Shown piece after piece: positions 31,987 through 40,655 of a DNA stretch of 64,000 bases; position 1 is the stretch's first letter; the number at the start of each line of letters is the position of its first letter. Origin of the DNA: Microlunatus parietis (GTDB taxonomy: Bacteria; Actinomycetota; Actinomycetes; Propionibacteriales; Propionibacteriaceae); the NCBI RefSeq assembly GCF_013407955.1, contig NZ_JACCBU010000001.1:4216001-4280000 (forward strand), read 5' to 3'. The notes beneath the pieces are model-generated. The model saw nothing but the letters and a program-made list of their open reading frames with translations, had not been told where the DNA came from and made no database searches. Both the position numbers and the translations under genes were made by a program.

Positions 31987-33147
31987 ATGACACCCCGCTT
32001 GACCTTGATCATTCTGCTGTCCGTGGTGCTGGGGATCGGCCTGACGCCGAGCGTTCCCGCCGCTGCCGTACCCACCACCGGTGAACCGCTGTACGACTCG
32101 ACCAGCATGTATCCGCGCGTCATCCGGCTGCAGCACGGCGACGCGAAGGGCCAGATCCTGGCCAGCGCGACCACCTTCACCGAGCGTGGCGGCGAGGTGG
32201 CGATCTTCCGCAGCACGGACGACGGCAAGAGCTTCCAGCACGTCACGCTGATCCCGGCCGCGCAGGGCTTCGGCAAGCCGGGCCTGTGCTGCGGCTCGAT
32301 CTACGAGTTGCCGCAGGACGCCGCCGGGATGCCGGCCGGCACCGTGCTCTGGGCCGGGACGATGGGCCAGGAGGCGCGGCCGATGCGGACCGGTCTCGAC
32401 GTCTGGCGCAGCGACGACGCCGGCAGCACCTGGCGCCGGCTCGGCACGATCATGACCTCGCCGCACGACGGCGGCACCTGGGAGCCCGAGTTCTCGGTCG
32501 ACCGGAAGGGGCGGCTGGCCGTCTACTTCGCCGAGGAGACCGCGACCGCGCCGCGGGACCAGCGGCTGGCCCGGATGACCACCGACGACGGCGTCACCTG
32601 GACCGACAAGCGCTACGTCGTCGACAGTGAGCCCGGCGCCGGCCGACCGGGGATGCCCAACGTGCGGCGGCTGCCGAACGGCTCGTACCTGATGGTGTAC
32701 GAGATCTGCGGCGTCCCCGGCAGTCAGTACGACTGCGCCGTCTACACCCGGTCCTCCCGGGACGGCATCCACTGGGGCGATCCGCTCGGCGGGCATCGCC
32801 GCGTCGTCGCCGAGAGCGGCAACTACTTCGTCGCCGCGCCGACCTTCACCTGGGCTCCGGACGGCACCCGGGACGGCCGGCTGATCTTGGTCGGCCAGCA
32901 GCTGAAGAACCCGGACGGCACGCCGGCCGCGGGCAACGGCAGCACGCTGTTCGTCTCCGACGGCCACCCCGCCAAGCCCTGGCGCGAGGTGACCGCCCCG
33001 GTCGCGGTGCCGGATCCGTTCCGGCACCCCTGCCCGAACTACTCCTCGACCCTGCTCCCCGTCGGCCGCGGCGAGATCCTGGAGATCGCCACCGACTTCG
33101 CCGAGAACCAGTGCCGAGCCTTCTTCGGCACGGCCACGGTGGCCTGA
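31987..33147 (+). CDS. exported sialidase-like (BNR/Asp-box) protein
   Basis: The 386-residue protein has a signal peptide (LTLIILLSVVLGIGLTP, ending AAA-VPT near residue 22). A beta-propeller follows with four Asp-box motifs: STDDGKSF, SDDAGSTW, TTDDGVTW and SRDGIHW. Asp-boxes are typical of GH33 exo-alpha-sialidases and other propeller glycosidases. The Arg triad and the Tyr/Glu pair of true sialidases cannot be assigned with confidence. The ATG at 31987 is used because an AGAGAGGATG ribosome binding site lies before it; an ATG at 31960 is upstream. It follows the GntR gene and could be its target. Confidence 0.78.
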   Translation: MTPRLTLIILLSVVLGIGLTPSVPAAAVPTTGEPLYDSTSMYPRVIRLQHGDAKGQILASATTFTERGGEVAIFRSTDDGKSFQHVTLIPAAQGFGKPGLCCGSIYELPQDAAGMPAGTVLWAGTMGQEARPMRTGLDVWRSDDAGSTWRRLGTIMTSPHDGGTWEPEFSVDRKGRLAVYFAEETATAPRDQRLARMTTDDGVTWTDKRYVVDSEPGAGRPGMPNVRRLPNGSYLMVYEICGVPGSQYDCAVYTRSSRDGIHWGDPLGGHRRVVAESGNYFVAAPTFTWAPDGTRDGRLILVGQQLKNPDGTPAAGNGSTLFVSDGHPAKPWREVTAPVAVPDPFRHPCPNYSSTLLPVGRGEILEIATDFAENQCRAFFGTATVA

Positions 33148-33171
33148 GCAAACGCAGTGCCAGTAGTGCCG

Positions 33172-33489
33172 CTAACCGGCGTGCCGTTCGAGATACTCGT
33201 CCAGTGCCTTCCGAGCCAGGCGGGACCGAGTCACGCCCTCCCGCTCCGCTTGAGCCTCAAGCGCCTGTTCCATCGACTCGGGAACGCGGAACTGGACGAC
33301 CGGCGAGTGCTTCCGTCCCCCGGACATCGACTTGCCGCCCGGCACGAGGTTGCGTCGCCGTGCTTCGGCCAGGGATTCCTGTGCGATCTGCTCTGCGCGT
33401 GATTCGGTCAGTTCCTCGCCGTGGTAGATGAACGGCTCCTCGCTCGTGGACAAGGTCGCCTCACCATGCATGTCCTTGAAAGTCGCCAT
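33172..33489 (-). CDS. ribbon-helix-helix antitoxin-like protein
   Basis: The 105-residue protein ends with a clear ribbon-helix-helix motif: VVQFRVPESMEQALEAQAER (residues about 64-83) and RSRLARKALDEYLERHAG. The front half is acidic and includes EEPFIYHGEELTESRAEQIAQ, as in antitoxins that wrap their toxin. The ATG at 33489 shares one base with the upstream stop (TGATG); a GTG at 33492 would give a 4-base overlap. It pairs with the small gene at 33489-33734. The operator is probably the palindrome at 33742. Confidence 0.7.
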   Translation of the reverse strand: MATFKDMHGEATLSTSEEPFIYHGEELTESRAEQIAQESLAEARRRNLVPGGKSMSGGRKHSPVVQFRVPESMEQALEAQAEREGVTRSRLARKALDEYLERHAG

Positions 33490-33734
33490 CACTCCTCCTC
33501 CTGCTGCTGGTTGCGGTAGCGGGTCGGCATCGCGTGGATGCAGGCATACTCACCGGATCGCTTGTCGTCGGGGACGATGATCAACTCCAGCTCAACACCC
33601 AGGCTATCGACTCCGAGGAAGTGCTCCTGATCGCCGATCGATCCGGTGTGGACTGCATTGTTCAATGCGGCGATGATCCGACTCTGCGCGATGCGGTGCT
33701 TCCTGGCGGTCGCGGTGATCCGGATCTCTGCCAT
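33489..33734 (-). CDS. small toxin-like partner of the ribbon-helix-helix protein
   Basis: The 81-residue protein begins MAEIRITATARKHRIAQSRI and has a central LGVELELIIVPDD and a final ACIHAMPTRYR. The arrangement of helix, beta strands and a basic end, plus the position before a ribbon-helix-helix gene, fits a BrnT/RelE-like toxin. I cannot assign the family firmly. The order toxin-like then antitoxin-like resembles brnT-brnA modules. The gene is short and is preceded by a small palindrome. Confidence 0.6.
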   Translation of the reverse strand: MAEIRITATARKHRIAQSRIIAALNNAVHTGSIGDQEHFLGVDSLGVELELIIVPDDKRSGEYACIHAMPTRYRNQQQEEE

Positions 33735-33741
33735 GATTCTA

Positions 33742-33752
33742 GTATGTCATAC
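33742..33752. promoter_or_regulatory. short palindromic operator
   Basis: GTATGTCATAC is a perfect palindrome around a central base. It lies 8 bases before the toxin-like gene start on the minus strand, a usual place for autoregulation by a ribbon-helix-helix protein. Confidence 0.45.
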
Positions 33753-33824
33753 ATGTTCGAGTAGATGAAGGATTCGGGTCGGATCGGTCCGTGTTGCAGT
33801 TGGGTCGCTGTGAGAATGTCTGGC

Positions 33825-34358
33825 ATGACCGATCGCAGTGTCGAGGCGCTCGCCGTTCCGTACGACCCGACGGCCGCGGAGAACCGGGTGACCCGGCGCA
33901 AGCAGCAGCTCCGGGCGCGGTTGATCAGCCTCGTCATCACGCTGGTGATCATGACCGTGTTCTACGTCTGGCGCCGGGACGACCTGACCGGGCCGTGGGT
34001 GATCGCGATCTACGCCGCGGTGATCGTGATCGCGCTGGCCTGGATCGTGGTCTGCTGGGTCGGCCTCCGGCTGGCCCGGCAGGAGCTCGCCGAGGTCGGC
34101 CAGGGGCTGGCGCTGCGGATCGACCGGACCGGCGTCGAACTGGCCGGGACGTTCGTCGGCTGGCCGCAGGTCGCCGGGCTGGTCGTGATCAAGGGCGGCT
34201 TCCTGCGCGCCGAGCGGCTCCAGCTCCGTCGCACCGATGGTGAGCCGGTGTCGGTGGCGCTGGAGGCGATGGCGGTCAAGCCGGCGACGATCGACCAGAC
34301 CGCGCGGGCCTATTCCGCCGGCCGGCACGGCGTCGACCTGTCCGAGCTGGACAGCTGA
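33825..34358 (+). CDS. membrane protein with a PH-like domain
   Basis: The 177-residue protein has two adjacent membrane segments (LISLVITLVIMTVFYVW, residues 30-50, and VIAIYAAVIVIALAWIVVCW, about 59-78). A PH-like beta-rich cytosolic domain follows, with LRIDRTGVELAGTFVGWPQV near residues 98-117 and LRAERLQLRRTDGEPVSV. Relatives are common and uncharacterised in actinobacteria. An ATG at 33816 would add three residues. It ends exactly where the convergent VOC gene stops, so the two share a border. Confidence 0.65.
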   Translation: MTDRSVEALAVPYDPTAAENRVTRRKQQLRARLISLVITLVIMTVFYVWRRDDLTGPWVIAIYAAVIVIALAWIVVCWVGLRLARQELAEVGQGLALRIDRTGVELAGTFVGWPQVAGLVVIKGGFLRAERLQLRRTDGEPVSVALEAMAVKPATIDQTARAYSAGRHGVDLSELDS

Positions 34359-34757
34359 TCACCTGATCAGGCAGAACGGGTGCCCGGCCGGGTCGAGGTA
34401 GACCCGGAAGCCGCCGTTCGTCGACGGCTGGTGCTCGTGCCGGCGGGCACCGAGGGCGAGCACGCCGGGTTCGGCCGCGTCGATGTCGCCGACGCTGAAG
34501 TCGAGATGGAACTGCTGCGGATGAGTGCCGCCCGGCCAGGTCGGCGCCACCCAGTCGTCGATCCGCTGGAACGCCAGCGACGGCCGACCCTCCGGGTTGT
34601 CCGGTGAGACGCCGCCGCCGGGCGGCTCCAGCGTGACCCAGTCCTTGTCGGCGTCCTCCGGCATGGTCCAGCCGAGCAGGTCGGCGTAGAACCGGCCGAG
34701 TTCGAGGGCGTCCGGGCAGTCCAGGATGATCAGATCCAGTACGGGTTTCGTCGTCAT
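34359..34757 (-). CDS. VOC-family (glyoxalase-like) protein
   Basis: The 132-residue protein has two half-domains of the VOC fold. The first is LDLIILDCPDALELGRFYADLLGW (residues about 7-30), the second starts at QFHLDFSVGDIDAAE and ends RVYLDPAGHPFCLIR. It is of the glyoxalase-like 6 group. The metal-binding Glu is replaced by a hydrophobic or His position at the end (GHPFCL), so it may bind a ligand and not catalyse. It stops directly against the PH-like membrane protein gene. Confidence 0.75.
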   Translation of the reverse strand: MTTKPVLDLIILDCPDALELGRFYADLLGWTMPEDADKDWVTLEPPGGGVSPDNPEGRPSLAFQRIDDWVAPTWPGGTHPQQFHLDFSVGDIDAAEPGVLALGARRHEHQPSTNGGFRVYLDPAGHPFCLIR

Positions 34758-34835
34758 GACCGCACCGTACGAGAGGTTCCGGACGAATTGCTTCCGGTTC
34801 GGGCTCGTCCGCAGAAACCACCGGGGAACCCGGTC

Positions 34836-34841
34836 TACAAT
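34836..34841 (+). promoter_or_regulatory. possible -10 element of fba
   Basis: TACAAT at 34836-34841 lies 64 bases before the fba ATG in an otherwise GC-rich gap. No clear -35 box lies 17 bases before it. This is a weak call. Confidence 0.3.
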
Positions 34842-34904
34842 CCGCCGGGGCGGCTCTGACAGACTGCGGCTGTTAGCACACGTACAGCAAGAAAGTGGTG
34901 ACCG

Positions 34905-35930
<1,026 letters not shown>

Positions 35931-35937
35931 GGCCCGG

Positions 35938-36474
35938 ATGAGGGTACGGCTGATCGGCGCGAATCCGTTCCTGACCTTGTATCGGGACGGCGCGCCGGTC
36001 GCCTACGCCTCCGTCTGGCGGGTCGACTGGTCCGAGCGGGGCGCCGGCCATGCGCTGGTGTACGGAGACGCCGAACGGGTCCGGGTGATCGGCCCGGATC
36101 CGGACCTCGGGCTCTGGCTCGCGGAGTCGTACAACCGTTATTTCCAAGACGTCTGCGCCGGACTGCCCTGGCACGAACCGGAGTTGATCAAGGCCCCGGT
36201 GGACTGGCACCTGGACCTCGCCACCGGCCTGCGCGCCAAGGCCGATGATCTTGAGGTCGAGGTCGCCGACCCGATCGATCGCCAGCTCGGCCGCAACGAC
36301 GCGTACCAGCTGGGCGAGGTGACCAACATCCTGTCGACCGTCTGGATGCCCTGCCGGATCGGCACGATCAAGATCAACGGCGAACCGGTCGAGGGCGAGC
36401 TCAAGATCACCACCGATCCGCTCTACTCCTCCGCCGCGATCGCAGACGCCGAGGTCTGGTGCTGGCCCGAGTAA
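35938..36474 (+). CDS. hypothetical protein cotranscribed with fba
   Basis: The 178-residue soluble protein begins MRVRLIGANPFLTLYRDGAP and includes VAYASVWRVDWSERGAGHAL and a late WMPCRIGTIKINGEPVEGEL. I do not recognise its family. It has no signal peptide or membrane segment, an alternating strand pattern and several conserved-looking Trp residues. The 7-base distance to fba suggests a shared transcript and possibly a role tied to central carbon use. The proximity could also be chance. Confidence 0.65.
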   Translation: MRVRLIGANPFLTLYRDGAPVAYASVWRVDWSERGAGHALVYGDAERVRVIGPDPDLGLWLAESYNRYFQDVCAGLPWHEPELIKAPVDWHLDLATGLRAKADDLEVEVADPIDRQLGRNDAYQLGEVTNILSTVWMPCRIGTIKINGEPVEGELKITTDPLYSSAAIADAEVWCWPE

Positions 36475-36667
36475 TCCCCAGGCTTCGCAACGGAGCGGCT
36501 TGCTAGAGTCGGCGGTGTGACGTGTTCTCCCGGTGTCACGGGCACGCGCTGACCCTGCGCCAGTTGGCGTGCCTGCCACCTGCTTCTTTTTCGGCCGGTC
36601 GCTCACCGAAGCGGTCAGCGCGATCATCCGCGCCCCTTGTCCCTTCTCTTTGGGAGGCCACTTCAGC
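36475..36667 (+). promoter_or_regulatory. 193-base leader of the phosphotransferase gene
   Basis: A -10-like TAGAGT lies at 36503-36508, leaving a leader of about 155 bases before the ATG at 36668. The leader holds CCCTTCTCTTTGGGAGG just before the start, where the CCC run could pair with the GGGAGG ribosome binding site. It could be an attenuator, but no known riboswitch was recognised. Confidence 0.3.
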
Positions 36668-37558
36668 ATGTCCCTTGCCGAATCCGATGATGATCACCGT
36701 GCCGTCGCCCAGCAGGCCGTGGCTGCAGCGATGGCGACGGCCGCAACGCTTGACTTGGCGGTCGACGACGCCGTCGTCCTCAACGAATCCAACCGCCTGG
36801 TCGTCCGCCTGACGCCCTGCGACACGGTCGCGCGAGTCACACCCATGACTCACCACGCAGGCCATCAAGCGAGCCCGGAACGCGAGGTGGAACTGGTGTA
36901 CCGGCTGGCGCAGACGGACAGCCCCGTTGCCACGCTGGACGATCGGGTCGAACCGCGGATCTACGTGCGTGACGGTTTCAAGATCACCTTGTGGACCCAC
37001 TACGAGCCGATCCAGGCCCCACCGACTGCGGCCGACTACGCGCACGTACTTCGGCGTCTTCATGCCGGCCTGCGGCAACTGGAGATCGCTACGCCGCATG
37101 TCATGGCTCGCGTCGCCGCCGTACAACACGACGTTGCCAGCCGTGACATCACGCCAGACCTTGCGGATGCCGACCGAACGTTTCTCGCTGACACGCTGTA
37201 TGAGCTGAGGCGGTCCGTCACCACCTGGCACGCTCCTGAGCAACTGCTCCACGGCGAGCCGCACCCGGCGAACGTGATCAACGCCAAGACCGGGCCGCTC
37301 TTCATCGACTTCGAGAACACCGCCCGGGGACCCGTCGAGTACGACCTCGGCTGGGTACCCAGAGCAGTGGGCGATCACTATCCAGGCGTCGACCAGGGGT
37401 TGCTGGACGGGTGCCGCGGCCTCGTCGTGGCGATGGTCACTGCGTACCGGTGGCGTCGCGACGACCGGCACCCGAGCGGCAGGGAATCCGGAGTTGCCTT
37501 TCTCAGCGCTCTGCGGGACGGTCCACCCTGGCCGGCGCTCGACGAGGTCACCTGGTAG
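36668..37558 (+). CDS. aminoglycoside/choline kinase-like phosphotransferase
   Basis: The 296-residue protein has the APH fold. It includes LNESNRLVVRL (nucleotide-binding strand), FKITLWTHYEPI hinge, LLHGEPHPANVI (catalytic Asp loop variant, with Glu in place of the usual Asp in HGD) near residues 193-204, and LFIDFENTARGPVEYDLGW (metal-binding Asp) near 210-228. APH-like enzymes phosphorylate antibiotics, choline or sugars. The HGE in place of HGD is unusual. The ATG at 36668 is chosen because of the GGGAGG ribosome binding site 12 bases before it. Confidence 0.8.
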   Translation: MSLAESDDDHRAVAQQAVAAAMATAATLDLAVDDAVVLNESNRLVVRLTPCDTVARVTPMTHHAGHQASPEREVELVYRLAQTDSPVATLDDRVEPRIYVRDGFKITLWTHYEPIQAPPTAADYAHVLRRLHAGLRQLEIATPHVMARVAAVQHDVASRDITPDLADADRTFLADTLYELRRSVTTWHAPEQLLHGEPHPANVINAKTGPLFIDFENTARGPVEYDLGWVPRAVGDHYPGVDQGLLDGCRGLVVAMVTAYRWRRDDRHPSGRESGVAFLSALRDGPPWPALDEVTW

Positions 37559-37590
37559 CGGCCTGGATCGCGTAGCAGGTACGGGTCCGG

Positions 37591-38859
37591 TCAATCGCAG
37601 TCCGCCGGTCCCGACTGCTCCTTGCCGCCACTGGTTTGTCCGGGCGCGATGACTTCGGCGAGTCGCTCGGTAAGAAGCTGGACCTCGGGCTCGGTCGGGG
37701 CCAATTGGGTTGCCCGGCTGTAAGCGACTGCGGCGTCGGCGGACCGTCCGAGTTGGCTCAGGAGGGCCCCGCGGGTCGCGTGCAGGAGGTGGTAGCCGTC
37801 GAGTTCCGCTGCGACGGCGTCCACGAGGTCCAGGGCGGCGGCGGGTCCCTGGGTCTCGGCCACCGCAATCGCGCGGTTCAGCGCCACCATCGGCGTGGGC
37901 ATGGCCACGAGCAGCCGGTCGTAGAACCTGACGATCGCCGCCCAGTCGGTGGCGTGGTACGTGGGCGCGTCGCCATGCACAGCGTGGATGGCGGCCTGGA
38001 GCTGGAACGGGCCCATCCTGCCGCGCCGGAGACAGCGCAGCACAAGATTGTGGCCTTCGGTGATCAGCCCGCGGTCCCACTGTGACCGGTCCTGGTCGCG
38101 CAGGAGAACGATGGCGTCGGTGCCGCGTGCCGGTGTCCGGGATTCGCACAGCAGCATGAGCGCGAGCAGGCCGAGCGCTTCGGGTTCGTCGGGCATCACG
38201 GCCACCAGCAACCTGGCGAGCCGGATCGCTTCGCGGCGTAGGTCGCCACGCCCCTTGCGGTTGTCGGCGCCAGCGTTGTAGATCAGGTAGAGCACGGTGA
38301 GCACAACGCGCAGGCGGGCCGGGAGTTCGGCGGCAGCGGGCACCCGGAACGGGATCCCGGCCGCGCTGATCTTGAACTTGGCCCGCACCAGCCGCTTGGC
38401 CATGGTGGCCTCGCTGACCAGGAACGCCCGCGCGACCTCCTGGGGTGACAGGCCGCCGATCAGCCGCAATGTGAGCGCTACTTGATGCTCCACCCTCAAG
38501 GCCGGGTGGCAGCAGGTGAAGATGAGCCGCAGCTGATCATCGCGCATCAGATCCGGGTCCCCTTCAGGAACCGCCTCCCAGGGGTGTTCGGCAGGCTCGG
38601 ACCGGGCGGCCGCGAGCTTCCCGTACAACTCGCGTCCCCGGTCGGCACGCCGCTTGAGGTCGATGGCCCGGTGTCGGGCGGTGATCACGATCCAACCCGC
38701 CGGGTTCGGCGGGATCCCGCTTCGCGGCCAGTGGTGCATCGCTGCCACGAAAGCGTCCTGCACGGCGTCCTCAGCGAGCGTGATGTCGCCGAACAGCCGG
38801 ACCAGGGAGGCCACAGCCGCCCCGTGTGCTTCGCGGAACGCGCGCTCGACCTCCTCCAT
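37591..38859 (-). CDS. ECF42-group RNA polymerase sigma factor, second copy
   Basis: The 422-residue protein has sigma region 2 (FGDITLAEDAVQDAFVAAMHHW, residues 23-44), region 4 (GLSPQEVARAFLVSEATMAKRL near 144-165) and a C-terminal TPR-like extension including LNRAIAVAETQGPAAAL near 340-356. It is the same group as the sigma factor at 29550 and clearly a divergent paralogue. The gene starts 30 bases after the stop of the YciI partner. The C-terminal end is unusually polar (TSGGKEQSGPADCD). Its promoter targets are not visible. Confidence 0.87.
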   Translation of the reverse strand: MEEVERAFREAHGAAVASLVRLFGDITLAEDAVQDAFVAAMHHWPRSGIPPNPAGWIVITARHRAIDLKRRADRGRELYGKLAAARSEPAEHPWEAVPEGDPDLMRDDQLRLIFTCCHPALRVEHQVALTLRLIGGLSPQEVARAFLVSEATMAKRLVRAKFKISAAGIPFRVPAAAELPARLRVVLTVLYLIYNAGADNRKGRGDLRREAIRLARLLVAVMPDEPEALGLLALMLLCESRTPARGTDAIVLLRDQDRSQWDRGLITEGHNLVLRCLRRGRMGPFQLQAAIHAVHGDAPTYHATDWAAIVRFYDRLLVAMPTPMVALNRAIAVAETQGPAAALDLVDAVAAELDGYHLLHATRGALLSQLGRSADAAVAYSRATQLAPTEPEVQLLTERLAEVIAPGQTSGGKEQSGPADCD

Positions 38860-38889
38860 ACCTGCCCACCTTGCTCCTCGTGCGCTCCG

Positions 38890-39267
38890 CTAGTGGTCCC
38901 GGACGCGGCCAGTGGCGCGGAACGGCCGCACCTCGATGGCGTGGTTGGTCGCCTCGACGACCTTGCCGGCCCACGAGAGCGCGGAGTCCAGGTCCTCGGC
39001 GTTGATCACGTAGAAGCCGCCGATGTGCTCCTTCGCCTCGGTGAACGGCCCGTCGGTGGTCACCTTGTCCAGGCCGGTTCCACCGCTCACCACTGTGGCC
39101 GCATCCGGGCCGTGCAGCGCGCCTCCGAACACGAAGACACCCGCCGCGTCCATCTCGTCCTCCAGCGCGACCACCCGGGCCATGAAGGACTGCATCTCCT
39201 CCTGGCTCGCGGGTGAACCCTCGACCTTGCCCTCCACCTCGTACACCGACAGCAGGTACTGGTTCAT
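38890..39267 (-). CDS. YciI-like DGPF-domain protein, partner of the second ECF42
   Basis: The 125-residue protein begins MNQYLLSVYEVEGKVEGSPA and carries the DGPF motif TTDGPFTEAKEHIGGFYVIN near residues 69-88, ending VEVRPF-like AIEVRPF. This is the YCII-related fold. It precedes the ECF42 gene, as in the module at 29188-30779 but on the other strand. The start at 39267 is preferred over longer frames because of the family start and GGAGTCCCGC region before it. Confidence 0.85.
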   Translation of the reverse strand: MNQYLLSVYEVEGKVEGSPASQEEMQSFMARVVALEDEMDAAGVFVFGGALHGPDAATVVSGGTGLDKVTTDGPFTEAKEHIGGFYVINAEDLDSALSWAGKVVEATNHAIEVRPFRATGRVRDH

Positions 39268-39473
39268 GCGGGACTCCTTCATCCACTGCTGGCGGGCTGA
39301 TCCCGCCTTCAACCTACTCACGAACAGCGCGGGCGGATCAGGACACTGTGGTTCTCCGAGGTCCGGGATTTGTTTCAGACTCCGGGCGACGGTGCTCGCC
39401 GTCGCTCGCCCAAAACGTGAGGCAGTCATGGCACCCAGCGTGCAACGCCTGGCGGGGGTCGCTCCGGACGCGC

Positions 39474-39662
39474 GACACTAGCGATACGGATTCGGCCAGT
39501 GACGCGGACTCCGACAGCGGAGCCGGTGTCAGTGATCAGGATGCCGACGGCAAGGAGTTGCCCGACACCGGGTCCGGTCCGCTCTCGATCACCGCCGCGG
39601 CGGCGCTGCTCACCACACTCTGCGGTGCCGCCCTGCTGAGCCGGCGGCGCCGCGAGCGCTGA
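39474..39662 (+). pseudogene. 3' remnant of an LPXTG cell-wall-anchored protein
   Basis: The frame reads SDTDSASDADSDSGAGVSDQ and then ELPDTGSGPLSITAAAALLT and ends LLSRRRRER. This is an Asp/Ser-rich spacer, an LPDTG sorting signal, a hydrophobic segment and a positive tail, the full C-terminal anchor of a sortase substrate. No matching 5' part is upstream, where the frame runs into unrelated sequence next to the DGPF gene. It is thus the end of a gene cut away, probably when the ECF42 module or phosphotransferase arrived. The sortase at 18321 could have been its enzyme. Confidence 0.7.
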
Positions 39663-39666
39663 CGCC

Positions 39667-40221
39667 TCAGGGCTCCGGGTCGGCGGGCGGTACGGCCTCG
39701 GGGATCAAGATCGTGGAGAGGTCGACGCGGCGGCGGCCGCCACCCTGGTCGACCTGGTACGGGGCGAGGACCTTCGTCAGCCCCGCCTGGATCGTCGCAA
39801 GATCATCGGCGTTGACGTACAGCGAACCGGTCCCGAAGCCGAGGAACTCGCGCAGCTGCGGGTCGCCGGCGTCCAGGAACAGGTCGAAGGTTCGGCCGAC
39901 CTGGCCGAGGAAGCTCAGGAAGGCGCTGCGCAACTGCGCGTCGCTCATCGCCCGCAGGCCCTCGTGATCGATATGGGCCAGCCGTTCGCCGAGGGCGAGC
40001 GTCCGTTCGACCGCGCCACGCACCCGCCGCTCGGCCACGATCGTGAGCACGCCGGCCTCGACCAGGATCGCGACCTGGCGATACAGCGTCGGCTGGGACA
40101 CGTCCGGCAGCGCCGCCCGTAATTGTGCGGTGGTCAGCTCCCGCCCGCCCAGTTGCTGGATGATCCGCACCCGCACCGGGTGCGTCACGATCTCGGCGAT
40201 CGACATCGCGGAGGAAGCCAT
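39667..40221 (-). CDS. ArsR-like winged-helix transcriptional regulator
   Basis: The 184-residue protein starts with a helix-turn-helix of the ArsR/HTH_20 type: VTHPVRVRIIQQLGGRELTT (residues about 12-31), then AALPDVSQPTLYRQVAILVEAG. The C-terminal part of about 100 residues (FLDAGDPQLREFLGFGTGSLY) is an extension seen in regulators next to ABC exporters. It is divergent from the ABC exporter operon at 40296-42165, which it likely represses. The gap between starts is about 75 bases and AT-richer than the surrounding genes. Confidence 0.8.
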   Translation of the reverse strand: MASSAMSIAEIVTHPVRVRIIQQLGGRELTTAQLRAALPDVSQPTLYRQVAILVEAGVLTIVAERRVRGAVERTLALGERLAHIDHEGLRAMSDAQLRSAFLSFLGQVGRTFDLFLDAGDPQLREFLGFGTGSLYVNADDLATIQAGLTKVLAPYQVDQGGGRRRVDLSTILIPEAVPPADPEP

Positions 40222-40295
40222 TCTGCTACACCATTCTCATCGTGATAATATTCTTGCAACTAGAACGATGCTATCGCGAAGGAATGAGGGCCTCG

Positions 40296-40655
40296 ATGAC
40301 TCAGGTACGCCACCACCACGACGAACTCCGGATCGACTTCCCGGGCTGGGAGGCGCTCATGGCCGGCCGGTCCGCGCTGGCGGTGCCGGCTGCCTCGGTC
40401 CTCGGCGCCCAGGCGTCGGCGGGCTGGTCGTACGAGGTGCTCGGGGCCCGGTCCGGCCTGGTCATCTCCGGGTTTCGCAAGCTCGGCACGTTCACCCATC
40501 CGGACGGGACCAGGCGGCTGGTCTCGATGAAGCGCGGCCTGCCGCTGCTCCGGGTCCGGGTCCGGCGCGAGACGACCGGCTTCGACGAGCTGCTGGTCAG
40601 CACTCCGGACGCCGAGGCGATCGCCGACGCGCTGCGTGCCGAGGTCGCCCGATGA
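40296..40655 (+). CDS. hypothetical protein, first gene of the ABC exporter operon
   Basis: The 119-residue protein begins MTQVRHHHDELRIDFPGWEA and has beta strands (LALAVPAASVLGAQ-like, VISGFRKLGTFTH) and RLVSMKRGLPLLRVRV. It has no membrane segment. I do not recognise its family; it may be a PH-like domain. Its stop overlaps the ATPase start by ATGA, so it is part of the exporter operon. In-frame ATGs at 40242 and 40284 also exist; 40296 has the best ribosome binding site (GAGGG). Confidence 0.6.
   Translation: MTQVRHHHDELRIDFPGWEALMAGRSALAVPAASVLGAQASAGWSYEVLGARSGLVISGFRKLGTFTHPDGTRRLVSMKRGLPLLRVRVRRETTGFDELLVSTPDAEAIADALRAEVAR

Noticed and set aside
33765-33824. Upstream extension of the PH-like membrane protein
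   Set aside because: The extra residues have no conserved pattern and the ATG at 33825 gives the family-like start.
38482-39216. Plus-strand frame opposite the ECF42 and DGPF genes
   Set aside because: Shadow of two well-supported minus-strand genes.
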